Positions 25,695 to 33,724 of a DNA stretch of 38,629 bases are shown here, piece by piece (the stretch's first letter is position 1; every line of letters begins with the position of its first letter). The position numbers were made by a program, and so were the translations under genes. The DNA comes from Oscillatoria sp. HE19RPO (lineage in GTDB: Bacteria; Cyanobacteriota; Cyanobacteriia; Cyanobacteriales; Laspinemataceae): contig NZ_JAMXOT010000168.1 in NCBI RefSeq assembly GCF_024220515.1, positions 1-38,629 on the forward strand, read 5' to 3'. Under the pieces are notes generated by a model. The model ran no database searches. It had not been told where the DNA came from and saw only the letters and a program-made list of their open reading frames with translations.

Positions 25695-25726
25695 ATGGAC
25701 GGGTTTTATGCCGGTCCATTTTTTTT
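25695..25726 (+). terminator. Rho-independent terminator-like hairpin
   Basis: ATGGAC (25695-25700) pairs with GTCCAT (25714-25719), extended by GG/CC after one mismatch, and is followed at once by eight T residues. It lies about 400 bases after ruvB, beyond the transposase remnant. It could end a longer ruvB transcript or an unrecognised small RNA. Confidence 0.55.
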
Positions 25727-25811
25727 GAGGCCCATAGAGCGACGGACTTGGGGTTATACAGAACTTTTCACGGTCCAGGTTACTACGAATTTAAGAAAGA
25801 AAGCATATTGA

Positions 25812-26528
25812 TTATTCGTGGATGCGACCGTCTGGCATGATGGCTCCGGTTAATTTGGTGCCGATTAGCTTGACGAAGAGGCGGTCTTTTGTACCCATTT
25901 TAGCGCCGCGTAGGTCAGCGCCGGTTAAATCGGCTCCGCTTAAATCGGCTCCGATTAAATTAACATTTTGTAAGTTGGCATAGGTGAGATTGGCTTGCAA
26001 TAAATTGGCGCGGAATAAGTTGGCTCCTTGCAAGTTGGCTCCGGATAAATTAATTTTGTGTAAAAAGCCATCACTCAGGTCAGCTTGACTGAGGTTCGCA
26101 TGGCTTAAATTTCTGCCGGATAGGTCTTTTTCCCGCAGGTTTTGACCCCGCAAGTCGGCTCCGGTTAGGTCGGGATTGTGCGGTTTGTGCGATCGCCAGT
26201 GACCCTGACCCTGAGCATGAGAACTGGTCCGATCGCCTGGATGGGGAGGATTGGAATAGGTGTAACCGGCGCTGGATTTGTGGGTTTGATATCCTGAGGA
26301 GGGCCGATTGCTGGGGTGGGGGTTTTTGGGAGTTGAGCGCAGGCGATCGCGGGCTTCGTTAATTTGTTTTAATTTATCTTGGGCTTTGGAAACCAAACGG
26401 GCATTATCTTTGGGTATGCGATCGGGATGCCAAATAAACGCCAAATCTTTATACGCCTGGTTCACTTCCTCTAGTGATGCTCCAGGCTCTAACCCCAGTT
26501 CTCGATAGTATTGATCCAGCTCGTTCAT
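25812..26528 (-). CDS. J-domain protein with pentapeptide repeats
   Basis: The 238-aa protein starts with a J domain (about 4-65: DQYYRELGLEPGASLEEVNQ, with the HPD tripeptide in WHPDRIPKDN) that should stimulate an Hsp70 (DnaK) ATPase. A Ser/His/Pro/Gly-rich linker (about 68-118) follows. The second half (about 120-230) is an array of pentapeptide repeats of the A(D/N)LxG type (LTGADLRGQNLREKDLSGRN and so on), which folds as a right-handed beta-helix. The likely role is as a co-chaperone whose beta-helix selects or positions a client. Its C-terminal 29 codons overlap the unshifted frame of the transposase remnant on the other strand. The fusion occurs in cyanobacteria; the client is unknown. 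Confidence 0.9.
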   Translation of the reverse strand: MNELDQYYRELGLEPGASLEEVNQAYKDLAFIWHPDRIPKDNARLVSKAQDKLKQINEARDRLRSTPKNPHPSNRPSSGYQTHKSSAGYTYSNPPHPGDRTSSHAQGQGHWRSHKPHNPDLTGADLRGQNLREKDLSGRNLSHANLSQADLSDGFLHKINLSGANLQGANLFRANLLQANLTYANLQNVNLIGADLSGADLTGADLRGAKMGTKDRLFVKLIGTKLTGAIMPDGRIHE

Positions 26529-27038
26529 TGGCGATCGCTCTACGCTCTTAATAGGAAGAAGTGGCGTGATTGGCTCCGAACTCTGAAAAAAATACTCCCT
26601 CGGTTCGGGTTAACCGTTTCCAGGGTAACACCTGAATGGAAGGTTTGGCCTGTGATTCTCTCCCCTGGCTCGTCAAGACTGAGATCCAGCATCCCTTTTT
26701 TGACCCGCCTGGTTTCGCTGCGGGAGCAAGGGATGCTAGACTAGCAAGGCTTTTGGGCGTCACAACCCAGGCATCCTGTCAGGATGCACTCACCCCTTAA
26801 AAGAGGCAACTCTCCGAGATCCCCGCATCCCGTTCCCGAGGGAATTGACGAGGTGACTGGTTTAAAATTAAACACTAATCTCAAATTGGGGTTAATCCCA
26901 ATCCTTAGACTTCCTGGGTTGAGCGGACTCGGTTAAAAACTAGCCCGAGTCAAATCAATCCGACAGACTAGGCCCGTTTAATTTCTATTTAATCAACTCA
27001 AATCCGCTAAAATTTTTAGACTATTTAGTTACAATTTA
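26529..27038. other. Gene-free stretch with nested inverted repeats
   Basis: No supported gene. It holds AGCATCCCTT (26688-26697) paired with AAGGGATGCT (26728-26737), with a CCCGC/GCGGG stem inside the loop. A second hairpin, GCATCCTG T CAGGATGC (26771-26787), follows. The fold could belong to a structured RNA or to a decayed mobile element. Confidence 0.5.
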
Positions 27039-27068
27039 TTGACGCCAAATAATCGGTTCTGATATAAC
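27039..27068 (+). promoter_or_regulatory. Candidate sigma70-type promoter of the chemoreceptor gene
   Basis: TTGACG (27039-27044) and TATAAC (27063-27068) are separated by 18 bases, about 96 bases before the ATG at 27165. The surroundings are AT-rich. Confidence 0.45.
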
Positions 27069-27164
27069 AGGGCCAACGCTGCGGCGGTTTCATTAAAACT
27101 CACCCAGCAATTATTCCCGAATGATTCGGCTGCTTTCACCCCCCTGATTTAGGTAAAAAAGTCC

Positions 27165-28823
27165 ATGTATGAACAGTCCCGTCAGATTCCACAGATTCCA
27201 TTTGCTGCTAATGAGCGATCGGTTCTGGTATCCATTTCTCGGATAGCCAGCATTACCGTTATTTTGATTGGCTGTATGGTCATCTTAGGATGGATGTTTG
27301 ATATCCCCACCCTCAAAAGTGTCTTCCCGGGATTAGTGACCATGAAAGCTAATACCGCGATTGGTTTTATCTTGGGAGGAACTTGTATTAGCTTGTGGCA
27401 TCGTGGGTCCAGAGACACTCAGAGTAGGCGGACTGCTTTAATTTGCGCCCTCTTGGTTGTGGCTGTAGGGCTGTTGACTTTGATGCAGTATGGGTTTGGC
27501 GTAAATTTAGGCATTGATGAACTGTTTTTTAAAGAATCTGTGGATGCTGTGGCGACGGCGACTCCCGGACGGATGGCACCCAATAGCGCCTTGAATTTTC
27601 TGTTATTGGGTTCGGCTTTGGTGCTGATTTGTATTCCTAGACCGAACTATTTGGCGGCACAATGTTTGACGATTTTAGGATTTTTAATTGCATTTTTTGG
27701 GTTTTTGGGTTATTTGTATGGCAATGCCTTTTTTTATCGCTTAGATAAAGCGTTTACCGCGATGGCATTGCATACGGCGGTGGGATTTATCGTGCTGTGC
27801 TTGGCGATGCTGTTTGCGCGTCTTGATGCGGGAATTATGGCCCCGATCGCCAGTCCCACTGCCGGGGGATTGATGGCAAGAAGGTTTTATCCGGCAGCGA
27901 TTGGTATCCCTCCGTTGTTATGTTGGATCATTTTAATCGGCTGGCGGGGAGAGTTATACACGGCGGAAATGGGCATTTCGCTCCTGGGGATATTAAATGT
28001 GATGGTTTTTTCCGGGTTGATTTGGTGGAATGCCTGGACCCTGGGACATATCGATATCCAGCGACTTCAAGCAGAAACTGGACTGAAAGAGGCATTTGAA
28101 TCCCTAGAATACCGGGCGAAGATGCAAAAAACTCTGTCTACGGAGTTGGCAAGCGCTTTTTCTCAAATTAGAGCAACGATGAATGAATTGGAGGTGTCAG
28201 CCAGTGCTACGGCAGAGCAAGCCAAGGCGGCAGATGCTCAAGCTCATCGATCGCGATCGCTTTCATCTGGGGGAAAGGCGGCGGTGGAACGGACTCAAAC
28301 CGGGATGAATACGTTAGAGCAGAAGGTAGGCGCGATCGCTGCTGAGATTACCCGCACTCAACAGCAAGCGGCGCAAATTGGGGATATTTCTCGGTTGGTC
28401 AGTCATTTAGCCACTCAGACCAATATTCTGGCGTTGAATGCGGCGATCGAAGCGAGTCGTGCGGGGGAGCAAGGGAAGGGATTTGGGGTGGTTGCCAGCG
28501 AAATTCGGTCTTTAGCGGACCAAAGTAAGGTACTCGCACAAAAGATTAGTAATTTAATTAATGATATCCAGGCGGCAGTCTCCTCTACGGTGATGGTAAC
28601 GGAAGAGGGTCTCGAAACGGTACAAACTGGGGTGGCGATCGTTCAAGAAATGGCTGAGGCATTTGATGGGGTTGCTCAAGCGATCGACAAGATTTTTGTT
28701 AACAATCAAAATATTGCCCTCACCGCGCAACAGCAAGCATCGGCGATCGCTCAGGTGGTGAATGTCATGAATGCGATCGACCTCAACCCTCATGAAACCC
28801 TATCCAAATCCCGGGATATTTGA
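27165..28823 (+). CDS. Membrane methyl-accepting chemotaxis-like signal transducer
   Basis: The 552-aa protein has an N-terminal block of about seven hydrophobic helices (roughly 22-290), including [19 protein letters not shown] and [18 protein letters not shown]. This membrane sensor module is also common in front of cyanobacterial kinases; no large periplasmic domain is present. A helical region (about 300-370) leads to an MCP signalling domain whose hairpin tip is intact ([20 protein letters not shown], then [15 protein letters not shown]). No HAMP domain is seen, and the protein stops soon after the second long helix ([17 protein letters not shown]), shorter than usual. No cheA, cheW or cheY lies nearby, so it must signal to a distant array, perhaps for motility or pilus control. 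A sigma70-like promoter precedes it. Confidence 0.88.
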   Translation: MYEQSRQIPQIPFAANERSVLVSISRIASITVILIGCMVILGWMFDIPTLKSVFPGLVTMKANTAIGFILGGTCISLWHRGSRDTQSRRTALICALLVVAVGLLTLMQYGFGVNLGIDELFFKESVDAVATATPGRMAPNSALNFLLLGSALVLICIPRPNYLAAQCLTILGFLIAFFGFLGYLYGNAFFYRLDKAFTAMALHTAVGFIVLCLAMLFARLDAGIMAPIASPTAGGLMARRFYPAAIGIPPLLCWIILIGWRGELYTAEMGISLLGILNVMVFSGLIWWNAWTLGHIDIQRLQAETGLKEAFESLEYRAKMQKTLSTELASAFSQIRATMNELEVSASATAEQAKAADAQAHRSRSLSSGGKAAVERTQTGMNTLEQKVGAIAAEITRTQQQAAQIGDISRLVSHLATQTNILALNAAIEASRAGEQGKGFGVVASEIRSLADQSKVLAQKISNLINDIQAAVSSTVMVTEEGLETVQTGVAIVQEMAEAFDGVAQAIDKIFVNNQNIALTAQQQASAIAQVVNVMNAIDLNPHETLSKSRDI

Positions 28824-29410
28824 AGGGGTGGAATAACTTCCATGACCGGCAGAAATCAGGCTTGAACGCGATGGGTTTTCTCCAGAGTCGGGGGCTGAAT
28901 CATTCAGGGTTTCAGCGATTAAATCTCTATCGGTCATCGTGATTTCTGAAACTCTCTCTTCCCTTTCGGTTAACCCAGACTCAAGTAATTCCGGTGTTTC
29001 CCTTAATTTTATCAATTTATAGTTTGATTTCAAATCCTTCCTGAAATCGAGAATGAGGAAACTCCGGCATTGCCTTCTTCCAGAATGAGGCAATTGATTT
29101 AGGACGGCTATATCATACTCTAGTGGGGATGGATGCCAGCTCAAATCAGTCTGTCTTGACCGATGGGGAAGCAAATTAACCCCTTTTGAGGATTGATTTT
29201 TATCTGGATAGAGTCGGTAAAAATCCCTGAAATCTTTGCGAGGCAAGAGTTTAAATGAAGGGTGGGAGAGGAAAATTATAGAAAAATTAAGATTTATTTT
29301 TGATTTCGGTTGACAGAATCTGGTAAAATCAATCATAATTAAATATTGATGCCCCTTTTAACAATGAGTCTAGCTCAAGGTTTTACAATCAAATAAACCC
29401 CTAGACGCTC
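28824..29410. other. Gene-free stretch between chemoreceptor and exoprotein genes
   Basis: The only long frame is a 178-aa minus-strand ORF (28800-29336) that overlaps the chemoreceptor stop. It has no domain that I recognise and no strong start signal. No terminator with a clear T-run was seen directly after the chemoreceptor. Confidence 0.35.
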
Positions 29411-29437
29411 CACGAAATGTAACCCACGAAATGTAAC
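29411..29437 (+). repeat. Direct repeat CACGAAATGTAAC upstream of the exoprotein gene
   Basis: Two identical 13-base copies (29411-29423 and 29425-29437), 14 bases apart, lie 24 bases before the ATG at 29461. The position suits an operator read by a regulator binding on one face of the helix. A related ATGAAATGTAA occurs at 36516-36526, upstream of the lipoprotein gene. Confidence 0.5.
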
Positions 29438-29460
29438 GCCCAAATAGGGTGAGGTAAATT

Positions 29461-30867
29461 ATGGCAATCAACTTATTGGATGCGGATTTTTATCGCGCTG
29501 TTAATCCAGATTTGCGAGGATTAAATAATCAGCAAGCTTTGGACCATTTAGTAAATTTTGGTCTAAATGAAGGACGGGTATTTTCCCCCGTAGTGGATTT
29601 AGACTTTTACCGGCGGAATAATCCCGGGTTAACTGCTGCTGGGTTGACGACCCGCAGGCAACTTTACGATCATCTTTCTAACTTTGGGGTCCGAGAAAAT
29701 CGCCCCTTTTCATTAGTTTTCAATCCAGCTTTTTATGCCAGTGCCAATCCTGGGCTGACGTCGGCAGGGGTTGTGGGGAGTGAAGCCCTGTTGAATCATT
29801 ACCAAAACTTTGGGATTAACGAGGGTCGTGCTTCTGCGATCGCCTTCGATCCCAACTTTTACCGAACGGTCAACCCAGACTTACAACAATTAAATAACCG
29901 GCAGTTAGTCGAACACTTTCAATTTATTGGGGTGAATGAAGGACGGACTTCCTCTCCCAACTTTAATGTTCGCTTCTATTTAGGCGCTAATCCAGATTTA
30001 CAGCAAGCATTTGGGTTCAACTTCCGGCAGGCATTTGAACATTATTTATCCAATGGAATACAAGAAGGACGGATTGCGACTCCCGGAGGAACACCCCTGC
30101 CACCGTTACCTCCTCCGCCACCACCTCCTGTCCCAGTAGGACCTGGGAACACCCCGGAAACGGCGTTAAATGCCGGGGTACTCACGGGAACTCAAATTTT
30201 TAATCAGTCAATTTCGAGTACCAATCCGAATGACTACTACCGCTTTAACTTGAGTGGACCCACTAACTTAAATGTGGTCATCAATGGCATGACTCAAGAT
30301 GCCAATTTAGAACTCTTTTTTGATAGTAATAATGATGGAACTGTCAATGCCACGGAACGGGTTGGCTTGTCCACACAACCGGGAACCCTGCAAGATTCTA
30401 TCACGGGATTTTTCACATCAGGTAACTATTTTGTGAATGTTTCCCAAGGGGTTGCTGGGGCTGAAACGCCGTACAATTTGAATTTGATTGCTACCCCAGT
30501 CACTGGAGATATTGGGGGGAATAGCGCGAATACTGCGACTAATCTGGGGATTTTGTCTGGGACGCGCCGAATCGATGAGTTTGTGGGGGATCCGGACCCG
30601 CAAGACTATTTCCGGTTTGTCCTCAATGATGTGAGAAACGTTAATTTATTACTCACGGGTCTCAATGATGATGCAGACTTAAGACTGTATCAAACGGTGA
30701 ATAATAATGGGGCAGTCGAGCAAGGGAACTTGATTGCTCAATCCATTCAAAGTGGGACAACACCAGAAGCGCTCAGTCGCACCTTAACACCCGGGGATTA
30801 CTTAGTTCTAGTCTCTCCTGGGTTCCAGGGTGTGAATACAAATTACAGTCTAACTCTGTCTACATAA
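29461..30867 (+). CDS. NPDV-repeat protein with two PPC domains, non-catalytic
   Basis: The 468-aa protein begins with five repeats of about 40 residues (about 1-200) of the type FYxxxNPDLxxxxxxxALxHFxxxGxxEGR. A Pro-rich linker (PLPPLPPPPPPPVPVG, about 207-228) leads to two bacterial pre-peptidase C-terminal (PPC) domains (about 230-345 and 350-468, with DYYRFNLSG and QDYFRFVLN). PPC domains are usually found on secreted proteases and bind ligands or calcium; here no catalytic domain exists. There is no Sec signal peptide. GAGG lies 6 bases before the ATG, and a strong hairpin follows the stop. The next two genes carry the same modules attached to proteases, so this may be their scaffold or adhesin partner. 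Confidence 0.88.
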   Translation: MAINLLDADFYRAVNPDLRGLNNQQALDHLVNFGLNEGRVFSPVVDLDFYRRNNPGLTAAGLTTRRQLYDHLSNFGVRENRPFSLVFNPAFYASANPGLTSAGVVGSEALLNHYQNFGINEGRASAIAFDPNFYRTVNPDLQQLNNRQLVEHFQFIGVNEGRTSSPNFNVRFYLGANPDLQQAFGFNFRQAFEHYLSNGIQEGRIATPGGTPLPPLPPPPPPPVPVGPGNTPETALNAGVLTGTQIFNQSISSTNPNDYYRFNLSGPTNLNVVINGMTQDANLELFFDSNNDGTVNATERVGLSTQPGTLQDSITGFFTSGNYFVNVSQGVAGAETPYNLNLIATPVTGDIGGNSANTATNLGILSGTRRIDEFVGDPDPQDYFRFVLNDVRNVNLLLTGLNDDADLRLYQTVNNNGAVEQGNLIAQSIQSGTTPEALSRTLTPGDYLVLVSPGFQGVNTNYSLTLST

Positions 30868-30898
30868 GACGCTACAATCCGCCTAGTTTATCCAGCAT

Positions 30899-30942
30899 AA
30901 AAGCCTCTCAAAAGCAAGGTTTCCAGCTTTTGAGAGGCTTTT
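30899..30942 (+). terminator. Strong hairpin after the PPC-domain gene
   Basis: A perfect 17-base-pair stem (AAAAGCCTCTCAAAAGC / GCTTTTGAGAGGCTTTT) with a 10-base loop lies 32 bases after the stop. A-rich and T-rich ends on the stem let it terminate on either strand. Confidence 0.85.
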
Positions 30943-31863
30943 ATTCTGGCCGTGTTATGCAGATTGTTGATGTTTATTCTTTTGAACACTTCCAGAGGTT
31001 TAGATTTTCTGATTTACTCTATTGCCTCCAATTCGCTGGGTCGCGCCCCTCTAAATTTGTCGGACAAAGAACCCGAGCAATTCTATTGGCAAGATTTTAA
31101 TTTTTGGAGGACCCTTAAATCCGGTTATTGGTCCCACCACCAGATGGGTTCAGGATTGATTGGGACTTTTTTCAAGGGATAAATTAAGTAACCAGGAGGC
31201 TGGGTTTCCGGGTTCTGCTTGATCTGTCAATCCCCTCGCAGAGGGATATTTTGCTTGTTTTTCAATATTTTTTTAATCTAGGTGATTATTTTAGCTCAGA
31301 TTGGGGGTACTCTGGAACCAGAAACAGTTTAGGGCGATCGCCAATTCATTTAAGGAGTTGAATTTTAGCCCACTGACTGAAAAGATGTAGCCATTCAGTC
31401 CGCTCAGTCTATCTAAACTTGAAGTTTGTTAAAGGGGTCTGTGGTTTGAATAAAAATTCTTTATACCCACTAGAAAAACCCGGCTATTCTCCGGTATCAT
31501 CCAGTAAAATCAGCGTAAGTCTTGAGAGGGAGAAGCTTTTTTGTGGCAACAGAGTATTTAAAGAAACAGCACAGGAGCAAGGATTTTACTCTCTCTAAAT
31601 CAACGGGTTCAATGATAGCTTAATGCTGGTTTATCTCGATTAAATTTCTCATTTTGAGAGAGTAATCTTGGATTTAAACCGGACCCAACGGGTGAACGGG
31701 TTGGCCCTATTTGCCTCCCCAAATTGGGGAAACTCAAAGGGCGATCGCTGTTTAGCCCGGTGACCCCGAAAAATTCTGACTCAAGATATGAGCCGATCGG
31801 CGGTTATCCGCATTTCGGTGGCCGATTGTGCTGTCAAAATATCGGTTCAGATTGATTTGAATT
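30943..31863. other. Long gene-free stretch upstream of the metalloprotease gene
   Basis: No supported gene in about 920 bases; the 76-aa frame at 30952-31182 has no ribosome binding site or domain. It contains TTACTCTCTC (31586-31595) paired with GAGAGAGTAA (31656-31665) and a CCCCAAATTGGGG palindrome (31717-31729). It probably holds the promoter and a long leader of the protease gene. Confidence 0.4.
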
Positions 31864-31893
31864 TTGTTCTACATTGCTTCAAAACTTTGCCTC

Positions 31894-33489
31894 ATGTTAG
31901 AAAGTAGTGAGTTATTTCACCCGAAGTCTGCCCTCGGCCAACATAGCGAACCCTTCACCGGGATTGCTTCGGATCCATTCAATGAAGATTTCCCGGGGGC
32001 GATCGCACCCGGAGTCCATCCCAGTCAACCCAGTGCCTTACAGAACCCTGAATCTATTCCCCCAGAATTATCCCTTCGGGAAACTGCCATTCTGGAAGAC
32101 TTCACCCGGTTTTTCCCAGAGTTCTCACGGCAATCTCACCCGCCCACAGACCCCCTGGAAACCCTCGGGCTGCAAATGCTCCAAGTGAGGAGGACAGAAT
32201 CCCCTAATCCGGCAGATACCGACTTTCTGACCGATGATTACCCGGTTCTCTCCGTCACCCGCGATCGCCTCACCGATTGGAATGGCGGCAACTCTCACTC
32301 GACCCCCAGCTTAACGGGCAATCCTGAAAATCCCTTACAGACAGCAGAACCCATCAACCCGGAACCCGGTCCTGGGGATACTCTCGCTACCGCCATTCCC
32401 ATTGCGATCGCCGGATTAGAAACCAGCGATCGCACCCTTGGGTTTCAACCGAATCAGACCGTTGTCGGACAAGTGAGTGCCAACAATCCCGAAGACTTCT
32501 ATCGCTTCACCCTTGCTCACTCCGGGATTTTCACCGCTGAACTGACAAACTTGACGGGAGATGCCGACTTACGCCTAGTTCGAGATTTCAACGGCAATGG
32601 CATCATTGATCCAGTCGCTGATCGCAATGCTAATGGCATGATCGATACTGAAGAAATCGAAATCATCCCATGGCAACCCAATCGCGGTCCCACTGATGAA
32701 TCCATCCGCCAATTTTTAGATCCAGGCACTTATACCCTCCAGGCGATCGCCTTCAATCACAACACCGCCAATTACACCCTCAACAGTAACTTTACCCCTA
32801 GCCCCACGGACCCGCAAGCCTTTTCCCTGGAACTCAATTTCGGACCCGGTACCGAAACCCTTACGGATTCCCATCGGCATACCATCCGCAAAGCTGCCGA
32901 TCGCATCGAACAACTGGTTACCCAAAGTCCCTTTAATGCTCCCCATACCATCACTGTCGATATCGAATCTGGGGATTTCGGACCGGGATTCGTCGCATCC
33001 GCCGGACCGACTAGAGTGCGACGCCTGGAAACAGCCCCCATCCCAATCCACGGTGAAGTAGTCTTCAACACCAACCCTCAGAGTGACCTTCTGGACCATC
33101 CCCGCTACCTATACGATACAATGGTTCACGAACTCACTCACGTTGTCGGATTCGGCACGTTATGGCCAGACAAGAACCTAATCGCTGATTCTACACAGGG
33201 TTTATACGATGCCAATACCTTTGCTGGACAGGTATATGGAGAAATGCGCGGTACATTCCTTCCCACTCCAGTCGAACTCACCGTTAACGTGGGGGAAGGG
33301 TCTGACTTGGGTCACTGGCGCAAAAATCCCACCTTTGACAACGAAATTGGGGTAGAAGCTGGACATCCCAATGAGCAGCAAGTCACCAGTGCCTTAACCA
33401 TCGCCTCCTTAAGAGATCTCGGTTGGGCTGTTAACTACGGCGCTGCAGAAGACTACATTTTGCCACAATTTAGGAGCGAATTAACTTAA
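31894..33489 (+). CDS. Leishmanolysin-like metalloprotease with PPC domain
   Basis: From the ATG at 31894 the protein has 531 aa. After a disordered Pro/Ser-rich N-terminal 150 residues lies one PPC-like domain (about 160-300), with DFYRFTLAHSGIFTAEL and a DFNGNGIIDP calcium-loop-like stretch. The catalytic domain follows, with the zinc motif HELTHVVGFGTLW (His412, Glu413, His416) and a later GHW His474 as probable third ligand. The TIASLRDLGWAVNY ending is typical of leishmanolysin-like bacterial proteins. The longer frame starts at a TTG (31864); neither start has a ribosome binding site. No signal peptide is seen. A GGGGCAGT hairpin follows the stop. It sits between a PPC scaffold protein and a PPC subtilase. 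Confidence 0.85.
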   Translation: MLESSELFHPKSALGQHSEPFTGIASDPFNEDFPGAIAPGVHPSQPSALQNPESIPPELSLRETAILEDFTRFFPEFSRQSHPPTDPLETLGLQMLQVRRTESPNPADTDFLTDDYPVLSVTRDRLTDWNGGNSHSTPSLTGNPENPLQTAEPINPEPGPGDTLATAIPIAIAGLETSDRTLGFQPNQTVVGQVSANNPEDFYRFTLAHSGIFTAELTNLTGDADLRLVRDFNGNGIIDPVADRNANGMIDTEEIEIIPWQPNRGPTDESIRQFLDPGTYTLQAIAFNHNTANYTLNSNFTPSPTDPQAFSLELNFGPGTETLTDSHRHTIRKAADRIEQLVTQSPFNAPHTITVDIESGDFGPGFVASAGPTRVRRLETAPIPIHGEVVFNTNPQSDLLDHPRYLYDTMVHELTHVVGFGTLWPDKNLIADSTQGLYDANTFAGQVYGEMRGTFLPTPVELTVNVGEGSDLGHWRKNPTFDNEIGVEAGHPNEQQVTSALTIASLRDLGWAVNYGAAEDYILPQFRSELT

Positions 33490-33530
33490 TCCGGACTTCA
33501 CCCTCATCCTGGGGAAGGCAACCCAATCTT

Positions 33531-33556
33531 TAGGGGCAGTTTATTGACTGCCCCTA
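33531..33556 (+). terminator. Hairpin after the metalloprotease gene
   Basis: TAGGGGCAGT (33531-33540) pairs perfectly with ACTGCCCCTA (33547-33556) around TTATTG, 41 bases after the stop. The GTAGGGGC-type arms belong to a dispersed cyanobacterial repeat related to the palindrome at 10801. No T-run follows. Confidence 0.55.
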
Positions 33557-33724
33557 CAATCGAGAGTTAGCATCCCGAAATTGTGTCACTTCTGCCAAAG
33601 AAAAATATGATAAGATTAGTAAGATTAGGGCGAACTGCTAATTCAGCGATCGCCCGATTCAAACCCCTGAAAGCGAGCAATCGCCAAAAACAGGACCCTG
33701 TTGCTTAGACGAGAAAAGTAGATT

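Noticed and set aside
25457-25840. 127-aa intact gene
   Set aside because: The sense part ends near 25575 and resumes in another frame as a transposase fragment; the rest of the frame overlaps the pentapeptide-protein gene on the other strand.
28800-29336. 178-aa minus-strand frame
   Set aside because: It overlaps the end of the chemoreceptor gene and has no recognisable domain and no convincing start signal; possible but unsupported.
30952-31182. 76-aa frame after the PPC-protein terminator
   Set aside because: No start signal or domain, and it lies directly behind a strong terminator hairpin.
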